Source of the DNA: Clostridia bacterium
GTDB lineage: Bacteria > Bacillota > Clostridia > Saccharofermentanales > Saccharofermentanaceae
DNA length: 64,000 nt
Assembly: GCA_016287245.1 (NCBI GenBank)
Contig: JAEEWG010000002.1
Coordinates: 1-64,000 of the forward strand
Reading direction: 5' to 3'
The first letter of the stretch is position 1. Each line of letters opens with the position of its first letter. Shown here one piece after another: positions 35,860 through 45,176 of the stretch. Both the position numbers and the translations under genes were made by a program. A model generated the notes under the pieces. The model made no database searches, was not told the origin of the DNA, and worked only from the letters and a program-made list of their open reading frames with translations.

Positions 35860-37690
35860 AGTAGATCCAAGAAGAAAAGATAAGGAAAAAGGCGAGAAGA
35901 TCACCATCCGCCAGATGATCGGAAATGTCGCGTATCTTCTCCGGTATGCGGCAAAATGCGACAACCCCCTGATCCTGAGGATCATGATCCTCAATATCCT
36001 CCTGCTTTCGGGCATGGCGGCCAACGATACTTTCATCCTGAAGATGATCATCAACGGACTTACAGGCGATATGGAATTTAACAGCATCATGGTGCTGCTT
36101 CTGATCTCGCTCCTTCTCGTCGTGGTCCTCGAATGGATCCATCAGCTCCTTAACGAATGGGCGAAAGCCAAGCTCATCCCTCTTAGCGGACAGATCCAGA
36201 GAGACCTTGCCGAGAAGAACAGCCTCAAAGACCTCATCTTCTACGATGATCCGGAAAACTACGATACCTATGCGGTCGTATCCCAGCATGCGGACGAACT
36301 CATCGCGAACGCGGTCACAGTCGTCAGTAAGATCATCGGCGGATCCGTGGCCCTTTTCGTCGCCTCGGCCATGATCCTCACCATCGATCCGGTCCTGGCG
36401 CTTTTCCCGATTGCGGGATTCATCGTCAACCTCCTGACGCGTTTTAAGATAGAAAAGATCAATTACACCTGGTGGGTGGAGTATCGAAAGAAGCTTCGTA
36501 AAGCCGACTACAGCAAGCGTGTCTTCTACCAGCCGGAGTTCGCCAAAGAGTGCAAACTGACCGATGTAAGAGAGCCTCTTCGTCTTCAGTTCGACGAGGC
36601 GCTCGATGAGGCGGCGGAAGAAGGAAGGATCTACGGACCTCCGCTGACCTGGGTCTCGCTCGTGAACTGGATCTCCGTCTTCACGATCTTCTCGTTCTTC
36701 GCGATCCCGGCCTATCTCGGTTATCTCGCCCTGGTCGTTAAATCGATCGCGCTCGGCGAAGTCGCTTCGGGTAATAACGCGGCAAACTATGTAAGAAGGA
36801 ACCTCAACGAGATCAACTACTGTCTCGTCGATTTTCAGGAGATCGGCATGTACGGCGACAAGCTCATCAAGCTTCTCGAGTATAAGCCGAATATCGAAGT
36901 CGCGGACGGCCTCGTACCGGAAAAAGGATCGGAACCGCTGGAGCTGTCCCACGTTTCTTTCCGTTATCCGAATACGGAAAAAGATACGCTCTCGGATATC
37001 TCGATGCAGATCCATCCGGGCGAGAAGATCGCGATCGTAGGAGAAAACGGTGCCGGTAAAACGACGTTCGTCAAGCTCCTGATGCGCCTCTACGATGTCA
37101 GCTCCGGAAGCATCTCCTATGGCGGACATGACATCCGGGAGTACAACACAAAACAGTACAGGAAGAAGATCTCCGCGGTCTTTCAGGACTATAACATCTA
37201 TGCCGCTTCTTTAGCCGAGAATGTCCTTCTTAGAAAGGCGGAAAAAGAAGATGAAGAGGATGTGATCGCTGCACTTAAAAAAGCCGATTTCGGAAGAAAA
37301 CTGGATGCTCTTCCGGAGGGAATCAATACCCCGCTGACCCGTGAATTTGACGAAGCCGGCGTAAACCTTTCGGGGGGTGAAGGCCAGAAGATCGCGATCT
37401 CCCGAGTCTTCCTCCGAAATGAGGATCGGGCGGTCTCGATCCTAGACGAACCGTCTTCCGCACTCGACCCGGTATCGGAGTATAAGCTCAACAAGAACCT
37501 GATCGAAAATGCAGGCGACGATACGGTCATCTTCATCTCGCACCGACTCTCGACGACCCGCATGGCCGACAGAATATATCTTTTCGAGCACGGGAAGATC
37601 ATCGAGCAGGGAACACATGATGAGCTCATGTCGAAAAACGGCCGTTACAGAGAGATGTTCGACCGCCAGGCGCACAACTATCTGGTGTGA
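35852..37690 (+). CDS. ABC exporter half-transporter, subunit B
   Basis: 612 residues; the ATG lies inside the last codons of subunit A. Same architecture: membrane domain about 25-330, then Walker A GENGAGKTTF, signature LSGGEGQKIAIS, Walker B AVSILDEPSSALDP and FISHRLSTTR. Both subunits keep the glutamate after Walker B, so two canonical ATP sites are possible. Many heterodimers have one degenerate site. The 3' end meets the Na/Pi gene convergently with only 30 bp between. Confidence 0.88.
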   Translation: MSKVDPRRKDKEKGEKITIRQMIGNVAYLLRYAAKCDNPLILRIMILNILLLSGMAANDTFILKMIINGLTGDMEFNSIMVLLLISLLLVVVLEWIHQLLNEWAKAKLIPLSGQIQRDLAEKNSLKDLIFYDDPENYDTYAVVSQHADELIANAVTVVSKIIGGSVALFVASAMILTIDPVLALFPIAGFIVNLLTRFKIEKINYTWWVEYRKKLRKADYSKRVFYQPEFAKECKLTDVREPLRLQFDEALDEAAEEGRIYGPPLTWVSLVNWISVFTIFSFFAIPAYLGYLALVVKSIALGEVASGNNAANYVRRNLNEINYCLVDFQEIGMYGDKLIKLLEYKPNIEVADGLVPEKGSEPLELSHVSFRYPNTEKDTLSDISMQIHPGEKIAIVGENGAGKTTFVKLLMRLYDVSSGSISYGGHDIREYNTKQYRKKISAVFQDYNIYAASLAENVLLRKAEKEDEEDVIAALKKADFGRKLDALPEGINTPLTREFDEAGVNLSGGEGQKIAISRVFLRNEDRAVSILDEPSSALDPVSEYKLNKNLIENAGDDTVIFISHRLSTTRMADRIYLFEHGKIIEQGTHDELMSKNGRYREMFDRQAHNYLV

Positions 37691-37720
37691 CCGTTAAAGT
37701 AACGGGAACAGATCTTTTCC

Positions 37721-39478
37721 TTACGCCTTATCAAAAGAGAACTGCTCGAGGAATTCGTCGTAATGTTTCTGATACTCCGGAGTCTGCTTTTCCTTGATTT
37801 TGCCGAGATATTCGTGCGTATCAAAGGAACCGGCCTCGAGTTCGATGATGGCGACGGCGATGTTGGAGCAGTGATCCGAAACGCGTTCGAAGTTGGTGGA
37901 AAGGTCATTGAAAACAAATCCCTGGGTAATGGTGCACTGGCCTTTCTGCAGACGGTCCACGTGGCGCAGCTTCATCTTGTCGCAGAGCTCGTCGATGACC
38001 TCTTCTAAAGGCTCGACACGCGAAGCCATATCCAGATCCCCGTTTACGAAAGCCGTGGTCATCAGACGCAGGATCTCTTTGACTGCACTGATCATTACGG
38101 TCAACTCATTGACTGCTTCGTCCGAGAAATGGATCTGTTTCTGGTGGATCTCCTGGAAGCTCTGTGCGATATTTCTGGCGTGATCGGAGATGCGTTCAAA
38201 GTCCGACAGCGTATGCAGATAAAGAGAAGCGATACGTCCCTGGGATTCCGTCAGTTCCTGTCCCGTGAGTCTTACGAGATAGGAGCCGAGTGCGTCTTCG
38301 TATCTGTCGCCGACATTTTCCAGTTCACATACCTGATAGAAGGTGGATTCATTGTAATGGTTGAAAAGACCTGCGGAAGTGAGGATGGCTTCCTCCGTTC
38401 TCTTGGCCATGTCGCAGATCGTCAGACGGATCTGTTCGATCGCAAGTGCGGGGTGAGCGAGGAATCGTTCTTCCAGACGGACCGCTTCCTTATTCTCATC
38501 CGGTTTTTCACGGACGAAAAGCGAGGCGACGGCTTCGAGTACGTCTGTGAAAGGAGCCAGCACGCAGAGGATCGCCAGACGCAGGATCGTGTTGGTCAGC
38601 GCCAGTGACATCGGGTTCACGATGGTATTTAAGAAAGAGAAATGGAAGACACCATCTGCGATATAGAAGATGGATGCACATGCCATGACACCCATGAAAG
38701 AGGCGACCAGATAACTTACCGCCGTGCGCTTGCCGGCCGTGCTCGCACCGAGTGCGGAAAGAAGGACCGGAAGGGAGGCACCGATGGCAATACCCATCAG
38801 GAGCGGAAGGGAAGACCCGAGCGTCATGACGCCGGTGAAAGAAAGGGCCTGCACGATACCGACGGCCGCGGAAGCGGACTGAAGGATGGCAGAGAATAAA
38901 AGTCCGGTCAGGATACCGAGGAGCGGGAAGGTCATTGAGGTGAGCATATCCGTGAACCAGGGCTGCTTGCCGAGGCTGCTGACGGACCCGCTCATGGAGC
39001 TCATGCCGACCATGAGGACGGCAAAACCGAGCATGATCTCACCAACGTGGCGCCGGGACTGGTTCTTGCTGAACATACGGAAGAGAATACCGGTCACGGC
39101 GATGATGCCGGTAAGTGTTGTTGTGGAAAAGATGCTGCTGATGCCTTTGGCACCATCCATATAGCTTAAGCATACGACCCAGCCGGTGATACTGGTTCCG
39201 AGGATCGCGCCGAGGATAACATTGATCGCCTGGCGGACTTTCATCATCTTCGAGTTAACGAAACCGACGACCATTACGGAAGTGGCCGAAGAGGACTGGA
39301 TCACCGCAGTGACCCCTGCGCCAAGAAGGATCGCCTTAAGAGGCGTTCCCGTGAGACGGAAAAGGATCGGTTCCAATTTATTACCGGAAACACGTTTCAG
39401 ACCGTCACCCATGAGCGACATACCGAAAAGGAATAGTGCAACACCAGTAAACAGACTGGCGATTTCAGATACAGACAT
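37721..39478 (-). CDS. Na/Pi cotransporter family protein with PhoU-like domain
   Basis: A 585-residue NptA-type sodium-phosphate cotransporter. The N-terminal half has the repeated QSSSATS and QSASAAV motifs (first near residue 61) in about eight membrane segments. The C-terminal part (about 345-585) is a PhoU-like helical domain (NVGDRYEDALGSYLVRL). It imports phosphate with sodium; the PhoU part is thought to sense or restrain uptake. It is divergent from a PhoB/PhoR-type pair across a region with phased Pho-box-like repeats, so phosphate control is likely. Confidence 0.88.
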   Translation of the reverse strand: MSVSEIASLFTGVALFLFGMSLMGDGLKRVSGNKLEPILFRLTGTPLKAILLGAGVTAVIQSSSATSVMVVGFVNSKMMKVRQAINVILGAILGTSITGWVVCLSYMDGAKGISSIFSTTTLTGIIAVTGILFRMFSKNQSRRHVGEIMLGFAVLMVGMSSMSGSVSSLGKQPWFTDMLTSMTFPLLGILTGLLFSAILQSASAAVGIVQALSFTGVMTLGSSLPLLMGIAIGASLPVLLSALGASTAGKRTAVSYLVASFMGVMACASIFYIADGVFHFSFLNTIVNPMSLALTNTILRLAILCVLAPFTDVLEAVASLFVREKPDENKEAVRLEERFLAHPALAIEQIRLTICDMAKRTEEAILTSAGLFNHYNESTFYQVCELENVGDRYEDALGSYLVRLTGQELTESQGRIASLYLHTLSDFERISDHARNIAQSFQEIHQKQIHFSDEAVNELTVMISAVKEILRLMTTAFVNGDLDMASRVEPLEEVIDELCDKMKLRHVDRLQKGQCTITQGFVFNDLSTNFERVSDHCSNIAVAIIELEAGSFDTHEYLGKIKEKQTPEYQKHYDEFLEQFSFDKA

Positions 39479-39538
39479 ACACTCACCTCCACTATATATA
39501 ATCTACAGGGCGGACGTAAAATCTACTACCGACCTGAC

Positions 39539-39593
39539 GTTAAATATACGTTAAATCCAGGTTAAATACTACTTTCTCTTCCGGGTATATGAT
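39539..39593 (+). promoter_or_regulatory. Pho-box-like triple repeat and -10 between Na/Pi and PhoB genes
   Basis: GTTAAAT occurs at 39539, 39550 and 39561, exactly 11 bp apart, the phasing of PhoB/PhoP family binding sites. TATGAT at 39588-39593 follows the last repeat by about 20 bp, as expected if the repeats cover the -35 of the response-regulator promoter. A related GTAAAAT lies at 39516. The region could serve both divergent genes. Confidence 0.6.
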
Positions 39594-39618
39594 AAGATGA
39601 CCTCGAGAGGTGAGATAT

Positions 39619-40290
39619 GTGATCTATCTTCTGGAAGATGATGAAAGTATTAGAAAACTGGTCGTCTACGCGCTGAAAAGTCAGGGCTATGATACAGACG
39701 GTTTTGAGAACCAGGAACAGTTCTGGACGGCGATGGACCGACAGATCCCGGAACTGGTCCTTTTGGACATCATGCTCCCGGGAGACGATGGCATCACGAT
39801 CTTAAAGCGTATCCGCGCCGATGCGAAGACGGAAGACATTCCGGTGATCATGCTGACGGCGAAGAACACAGAGTACGACAGAGTCGTCGGACTGGACGCA
39901 GGTGCGGACGATTATATTTCCAAACCATTCGGCATCATGGAATTGGCTGCCCGGGTGCGTGCCGTTCTCAGAAGAAAGACCAAGGGACAGGCACTTTCCG
40001 AGTATACGGTAGGTCCTCTTTACATCTGTCCGGAAAGACACGAGACCCGTGTGGATGGTGAGGACATCACGCTGACATACAAAGAATTCATGCTTCTTCG
40101 ACTCCTTGTAGAAAATTTAGGTATCGTTATGAGCCGTGAAGTACTGCTCGACAGGATCTGGGGATTGGGTTCGGAAAAAGAAAACCGGACGCTCGATGTC
40201 CATATTCGGACTCTTCGTTCCAAACTCGGATCTGCAGGGCGGCTGATCCAGACTGTCCGAGGGATCGGGTATCGGCTTTTGGAGGAATGA
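39619..40290 (+). CDS. phoB: PhoB/PhoP-type response regulator
   Basis: An OmpR/PhoB-class regulator of about 223 residues. The receiver domain has LLEDDES at the start, the phospho-acceptor Asp in LVLLDIMLPGDDG (near residue 50) and the Lys in ISKPFG. The C-terminal winged helix (about 125-220) ends RTLRSKLGSAGRLIQTVRGIGYRL. A GTG at 39619 with AGAGGTGA upstream is the preferred start; the GTG at 39610 lies inside that ribosome site. The kinase gene follows after 3 bp. The phosphate role is inferred from the Na/Pi neighbour and the phased repeats. Confidence 0.85.
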   Translation: MIYLLEDDESIRKLVVYALKSQGYDTDGFENQEQFWTAMDRQIPELVLLDIMLPGDDGITILKRIRADAKTEDIPVIMLTAKNTEYDRVVGLDAGADDYISKPFGIMELAARVRAVLRRKTKGQALSEYTVGPLYICPERHETRVDGEDITLTYKEFMLLRLLVENLGIVMSREVLLDRIWGLGSEKENRTLDVHIRTLRSKLGSAGRLIQTVRGIGYRLLEE

Positions 40291-40293
40291 TCT

Positions 40294-41610
40294 ATGACGA
40301 AAACGATTTTTGTGAACACATTTCTGGTAGGTATTTCTGTACTGATCTTATGCGGAGTCCTTTTCTTCGGGATCCGGTATACTCAGATCAAAGACGAGAC
40401 GTATGTGGAGCTTCAGCAGGAAGCGGCCTATGCCGAACAGGGTCTTCTTTTGAATGGTGTTTCCTATCTGGAAAAACTCGATGATGCCAACTGCATCACG
40501 TGGATCGATGCCCAAGGCGAAGTCATCTACGACGGCCAGTACCCTCTTCAGAGCTCCAATGAGAAAGACTGTCCGGAAGTCTCTGATGCACTGGCCAATG
40601 GAGAAGGACGGGGAATACGGACCTCCGAAAACAGCGGAGAGACGACCATGTACTATGCCAGAAGATGTGCCGATGGTACGGTTCTTCGCCTGAGCCGTCC
40701 GCTCAGTGCTGTCAGGGACGCATTCCTCGCTGTCCGTCCGGTCTTCTGGGTGCTGGTCCTCGTGCTCGTAATATCGGGTATCCTTTCTTTTCGTATAGCA
40801 AAACAGATCGTGAATCCGATCAATGGGATCGATCTGGATCATCCGGAGGCTGGAAAATATCCGGAGCTGGCGCCTCTGATCGAGAAGATCCAGGAGCAGA
40901 AGATCACGATCCAGGAAGAGGTCGCATCGAGAGAACAGATGCGAAGAGAATTCACCGCGAATGTTTCTCATGAACTGAAGACCCCGCTGACATCGATCTC
41001 CGGATTTGCCGAACTGATCTCGGAAGGGGTGGCGACCGGAGATAAAGCGCAGGAATTCTCCAAAGATATCTATAAGGAATCGCAGCGTCTCATCGCGCTG
41101 ATCGACGATATCATCAAGCTGTCGCGCCTCGATGAGGGAGCCGTCGAACCGGAATGGGAAGATGTCGATCTTTACGATCTTTCCGCGGAAGTTTTAGATG
41201 GTCTTAGACCTGTGGCGGACAAGCAGGGGATCAAGCTCCATCTGACAGGAAGCCCGACCACCATATCCGGTATTTCCGGTCTTCTGAACGAGATGATCTA
41301 TAACCTCTGCGATAATGCGATCAAGTATAATACCCCGGGCGGAAGCGTAACCGTGGATGTTTCCAAAAAGGATGACGAGGTCTATCTCTCCGTTGCGGAT
41401 ACAGGGATCGGAATTCCGCAGGATCACCAGAAACGGGTATTCGAGCGGTTCTACCGCGTGGATAAGAGCCATTCCAAGGAGATCGGAGGCACGGGCCTCG
41501 GTCTTTCGATCGTAAAGCATGGCGCCCAGCATCACGGCGCGAAGGTAAAGCTCGAAAGTGAACCCGGACTGGGTACGAAGATCACTCTCATCTTTAAAAA
41601 GCACGCCTAA
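40294..41610 (+). CDS. phoR: PhoR-type sensor histidine kinase
   Basis: A 438-residue membrane kinase. TM1 is about 7-28, a short extracytoplasmic part follows, and TM2 is about 148-168. No HAMP domain is obvious, only a short linker. H-box FTANVSHELKTPLTSI (His near residue 226), N-box NLCDNAIKYN, G1 VADTGIGIP and G2 GGTGLGLSIVK are intact. It forms an operon with the response regulator (3 bp gap, GGAGG ribosome site). The predicted stimulus is phosphate status, by context. Confidence 0.85.
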   Translation: MTKTIFVNTFLVGISVLILCGVLFFGIRYTQIKDETYVELQQEAAYAEQGLLLNGVSYLEKLDDANCITWIDAQGEVIYDGQYPLQSSNEKDCPEVSDALANGEGRGIRTSENSGETTMYYARRCADGTVLRLSRPLSAVRDAFLAVRPVFWVLVLVLVISGILSFRIAKQIVNPINGIDLDHPEAGKYPELAPLIEKIQEQKITIQEEVASREQMRREFTANVSHELKTPLTSISGFAELISEGVATGDKAQEFSKDIYKESQRLIALIDDIIKLSRLDEGAVEPEWEDVDLYDLSAEVLDGLRPVADKQGIKLHLTGSPTTISGISGLLNEMIYNLCDNAIKYNTPGGSVTVDVSKKDDEVYLSVADTGIGIPQDHQKRVFERFYRVDKSHSKEIGGTGLGLSIVKHGAQHHGAKVKLESEPGLGTKITLIFKKHA

Positions 41611-41666
41611 ATGTGAACGAAGTTGACAAAATTTCTCGTCATTGTGGAGAAAATGTGAACAAATTG

Positions 41667-41695
41667 TTGACATCTCATCAATTGCCATTTACACT
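41667..41695 (+). promoter_or_regulatory. promoter of the secreted beta-helix gene
   Basis: TTGACA (41667-41672), a 17-bp spacer and TACACT (41690-41695) lie 31 bp before the ATG at 41727. A motif GTGAAC followed by TTGACA also occurs 42-44 bp upstream (41613 and 41623), so the leader holds a degenerate direct repeat. Confidence 0.6.
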
Positions 41696-41726
41696 AAATG
41701 CGTAATGGGGATGAGAAAGGTTCATT

Positions 41727-44618
41727 ATGAGAAATGTCGCTTTGAGACGCACACTCAAAGGAGCAGTGAGTTTTCTTCTTGCTGCAGTTGCGTGTGTGTC
41801 GGTTATCTCCGGAGTTTCCCTCTCTAAGAAGATCAATGCCAGCGCCAACGTATGTACCGTGACTTTTGATGCAAATGGTGGCATCAAAGGTGCGACGTGG
41901 ACAGATGTTGCGTACGTTCCTTATGGAACTGTCTGGAACTGGTGGCTGAATGAAGATTTCATCACACCTGCTCCCGGCAAAGTGTATGATGGTGTTGAGA
42001 TCGACGGAAAGAAATATGCTCCGGGTGCTTCTTACACAATCACGAAAGACATCACTGCCAAAGCACTCTGGAAGAGCACCGCGGCCGCCGCTCCTGTCAC
42101 AAAGCCGGGCACGGTCACGAACCTGAAGGCTGCAAACGCCGGCAAGAACAGGGTAAAGCTTACCTGGGACGCAGTCTCCGGTGCGGAAGGTTACCTCGTT
42201 TACGGCCAGAAGAACGGCACTTACGGTTATGTGGGCATGACCACACAGGGAACCACTTTCACAGATACCAAGGCTCTTGATTCGGAGTACAACTTCTACT
42301 GGGTATTCGCCTATGTAAAGACCACCGACGGCAAGATGCTCGCAGGCAACTGTGAAAAGTATGTGTATGCCAAGGGCGTATGTCCGGCAGTTCCCGATCT
42401 TAAGGCATCCTCCCAGGTCGGAAGCGTAAAGCTTTCCTGGTCTGCCTGCGTCGGTGCCGATGGATATCTCGTTTACGGTATCCGTCCGGGTCAGGAATAC
42501 AGCTATATCGGCATGACCACACAGGGTACCACATATACGGATACCAAGGCTTCCACATCTGACTGGACATTCTACTGGGTATTCGCGTACCACAAGGATG
42601 CCAGCGGCAAGATGCTCGTCGGCGGAACGGCCAAGTATGTATACGGCAGAGCCCAGAAGCAGACGACCGGCCAGTATCTCACATACAAGCAGTATGGTGC
42701 GAAGGGTGACGGAAAGACGGACGATTATGCTGCCATCGTTGCGACCCACGAAGCGGCCAACAAGATGGGTCTTCCGGTAAAGGCTGATCCGGGTGCCGTC
42801 TATTACATCGGCCACATGGATCCGAAGAACCCGAAGGGTGCTCTGATCATGACAGATACGGACTGGGGCGATGCCAAGTTCATCATCGACGACCAGAAGA
42901 TGCCGCTTGATAAGACAAACGATTCCGGCAAGAAGTATTCTTCCGAAGGCTCATGTTTCCTCTTCACCGTAGAGCCGAGCAAGGCAAGAGAGAAGAAGTG
43001 GCTCAACCCGACTCTGTACTGGAGAAAGACCAGCACCGGATATACCTACGTCAAGGCGGAGAATAAGAAGGACGGAGATATCAAGATCTACCTGGGTCTC
43101 GATCCGAATCTTTCCAAGTATAAAGAGTATGACGGAACCGGCGCTTCCAATGATCCGGTAACGGCTTCCACCATGAAGAACAAGACATTCAGCAAGAGCA
43201 CCACAAAGCTTCAGGGAACCTTCAACGAGAAAGCTCTCTATGTTCTTGAGACAGAGTCTGTTCTCAGATGGGGCAGACACGGTTCCGCGACAGCTTCCGG
43301 TGAAAGACGTGCACAGCGTGAGATCGTCATCGTCAATAAGGACGGTTCGATCGACAGCGCCACACCTCTTCAGTGGGACTGGAAAGAGATCAGCATGATC
43401 TACAAGTACTATATCGATGAGACACTTCTCACGGTAAAGGGCGGTACTTTTGAAACAAAGGCAAACATCCTGAACTCACAGCAGTATGTCAACAGAGGTA
43501 TCAATGTTGTCCGCTCCAATGTTCTCGTATCGGGCGTGAAGCACTATCTGACCGGTGAGGACAAGCAGTTCAACAACAACAGTAAGGTAGTCAACAGCGA
43601 GACCGGTGAGGTCACGTATCTGCCGAGACTGGGTGCTCCGTATCAGGGCTTCTTCCGTCTGGATCACTGCACAGACGTCACCCTGAAGGACTGCGTATTC
43701 AGCAACCACCTCCGTGTCTTCAACTACGGAGACAATACACACTCTACCGCTCCGTATGATTTCTATGCAGAGTATGCAGCTGATATCACTCTCGATCACT
43801 GCACATGCGCTGCTGACGGAAAAGATCTTACCGGTCCTGCCGATTCGACAGGTATCATGGATAAGAGCAGATGGGGCACAACAGGTACCAACTACTGCAA
43901 GAACATCACGGTGCAGAATGGTTCCAAACTGAGCAGGATCGACGCGCACATGGGTACATATAACCTGACCGTCAAGGATTCCACTCTCGGCTGCTATGGT
44001 GTAGCTGCCGTTGGTTTCGGAACGATGCGCCTCGAGAGAGTCACCTCTTATGCGAATTACTTCATCAGCCTGAGAAGAGACTACGGTTCTGCATGGTATG
44101 GCGATGTCGTGATCAAGGACTGCGTATGGAATATCGGTAAGAACTATACTCCTCAGCTGATCCTCGCGATCTACGATCCGCAGTATCTCTACGGTTATGA
44201 CACGATCACGCAGAACGGCAAGACCTATTACTGCCAGCTGCCGACGAAGATCACGATCGATGGATTCACACTCGATGCAAGTAGTCTTGCTGGCGGCGGA
44301 GACGGCGGAGAAGTCCTCTACGGAAACGCAAGAAGAGGCTTCGAGATCTACACGGCAGTCGTATCTGACGGCTCAAATGAGATCACGCAGGCATTCCTGA
44401 ATAATACGACGAAGTACAAGTATCCGATCAAGGTGACAGAAGAGATCATCGTTAAGAACTTCAAGGTCATCAAGCACAAGAACTTCGCAGACGCTACCTA
44501 CAAGGTCAAAGTCTCGATCAGAAATGCAGAGTGCACGGATATCAAGGACGAGTACTTCTTCAGCACAACGAAGTTCAACTACAACCAGAACTCTACGACG
44601 TACGAGGTCGCAAAATAA
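41727..44618 (+). CDS. large secreted protein: FN3 modules and pectate-lyase-like beta-helix
   Basis: A 963-residue exported protein. The signal peptide is about 1-37. A Listeria-Bacteroides-type repeat follows (CTVTFDANGG, about 43-110), then two FN3-like modules (about 127-218 and 219-312, both with GYLVYG and TTQGTT.TDTKA). From residue 315 to the end is a right-handed beta-helix that starts with YGAKGDGKTDDYAAI, the signature of the pectate-lyase-3 superfamily. The family includes polysaccharide lyases, hydrolases and epimerases; the catalytic residues and target glycan cannot be assigned by eye. There is no sortase motif or membrane tail, so it is likely secreted or held through the repeat modules. 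A strong terminator follows. Confidence 0.85.
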   Translation: MRNVALRRTLKGAVSFLLAAVACVSVISGVSLSKKINASANVCTVTFDANGGIKGATWTDVAYVPYGTVWNWWLNEDFITPAPGKVYDGVEIDGKKYAPGASYTITKDITAKALWKSTAAAAPVTKPGTVTNLKAANAGKNRVKLTWDAVSGAEGYLVYGQKNGTYGYVGMTTQGTTFTDTKALDSEYNFYWVFAYVKTTDGKMLAGNCEKYVYAKGVCPAVPDLKASSQVGSVKLSWSACVGADGYLVYGIRPGQEYSYIGMTTQGTTYTDTKASTSDWTFYWVFAYHKDASGKMLVGGTAKYVYGRAQKQTTGQYLTYKQYGAKGDGKTDDYAAIVATHEAANKMGLPVKADPGAVYYIGHMDPKNPKGALIMTDTDWGDAKFIIDDQKMPLDKTNDSGKKYSSEGSCFLFTVEPSKAREKKWLNPTLYWRKTSTGYTYVKAENKKDGDIKIYLGLDPNLSKYKEYDGTGASNDPVTASTMKNKTFSKSTTKLQGTFNEKALYVLETESVLRWGRHGSATASGERRAQREIVIVNKDGSIDSATPLQWDWKEISMIYKYYIDETLLTVKGGTFETKANILNSQQYVNRGINVVRSNVLVSGVKHYLTGEDKQFNNNSKVVNSETGEVTYLPRLGAPYQGFFRLDHCTDVTLKDCVFSNHLRVFNYGDNTHSTAPYDFYAEYAADITLDHCTCAADGKDLTGPADSTGIMDKSRWGTTGTNYCKNITVQNGSKLSRIDAHMGTYNLTVKDSTLGCYGVAAVGFGTMRLERVTSYANYFISLRRDYGSAWYGDVVIKDCVWNIGKNYTPQLILAIYDPQYLYGYDTITQNGKTYYCQLPTKITIDGFTLDASSLAGGGDGGEVLYGNARRGFEIYTAVVSDGSNEITQAFLNNTTKYKYPIKVTEEIIVKNFKVIKHKNFADATYKVKVSIRNAECTDIKDEYFFSTTKFNYNQNSTTYEVAK

Positions 44619-44648
44619 AAAATCGCTATCATCTATCGAATAGCCTCG

Positions 44649-44692
44649 GAGGGCCTCAAAGTGAAACGACACTTTGAGGTCCTCTTCATTTT
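44649..44692 (+). terminator. rho-independent terminator after the beta-helix gene
   Basis: A 15-bp stem (GAGGGCCTCAAAGTG at 44649-44663, partner at 44670-44684, one G-U pair) with a 6-base loop, followed by TTCATTTT. It lies 31 bp past the stop. Confidence 0.85.
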
Positions 44693-44768
44693 GGCTTGTT
44701 AAGAAACTCGCCGAAATTCGAATTTGCTATTCTGATCTGTCACTCAAAAACTCACTGAAATCATCGCC

Positions 44769-45012
44769 TGCCGTATGAAATTCAAATATGAAAATCTATA
44801 CGTCAGTTTCGTATATGTATTGCCGTATAAAATCAAGATTTGAAAAATCATACGGCAAATTGGGTGACAAATTGCCGTATATAATTAGAAAAGTCACTTT
44901 TGTACGGCAAATGACAGAAAATCTGCCGTACAGAATTCAAAAATCCAAATCTATACGGCAGCAAGACAAAATCACTGCCGTATGAAATCGCATTTTGAAA
45001 AAATTTACGGCA
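44769..45012. repeat. array of five tandem 37-nt inverted-repeat units
   Basis: TGCCGTA and TACGGCA are paired with exactly 23 bases between them in five units: 44769-44805, 44821-44857, 44873-44909, 44924-44960 and 44976-45012. The right arm of the first has one change (TACGTCA). The period is 52, 52, 51 and 52 bp. The base pair outside the arms is T-A in units 2 and 3 and C-G in units 1, 4 and 5, so changes are compensated. The central 23 bases are AT-rich and loosely alike (TGAAAAATC, GAATTCAAA). Linkers between units 2-3, 3-4 and 4-5 share a GACA motif. It lies between a terminator and a kinase gene; no coding sequence is seen. Confidence 0.85.
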
Positions 45013-45176
45013 GACGGATGAGTTCTTGCCGCGACTCTCTTGGGGTTGCTTTGAGAAGGTATCCCAACACTACTGGGAAGTCTTGATAAGACCTGTCCTT
45101 TCATGTACTATGAATAAGAATTGTAAGGTGTTTGGGGTTTTTGCAAGGTACGTATTTCAGGGGGTGTGAAATCTTC

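Noticed and set aside
35783-37129. 448-codon minus-strand frame opposite the ABC exporter genes
   Set aside because: It spans two real genes with intact ABC motifs on the plus strand. Its product is Asp/Arg-rich without a recognisable fold.
44769-45012. CRISPR array
   Set aside because: The conserved parts are only 7-9 bp and alternate in orientation. The intervening sequences are similar to each other rather than unique spacers, and no cas genes are present.
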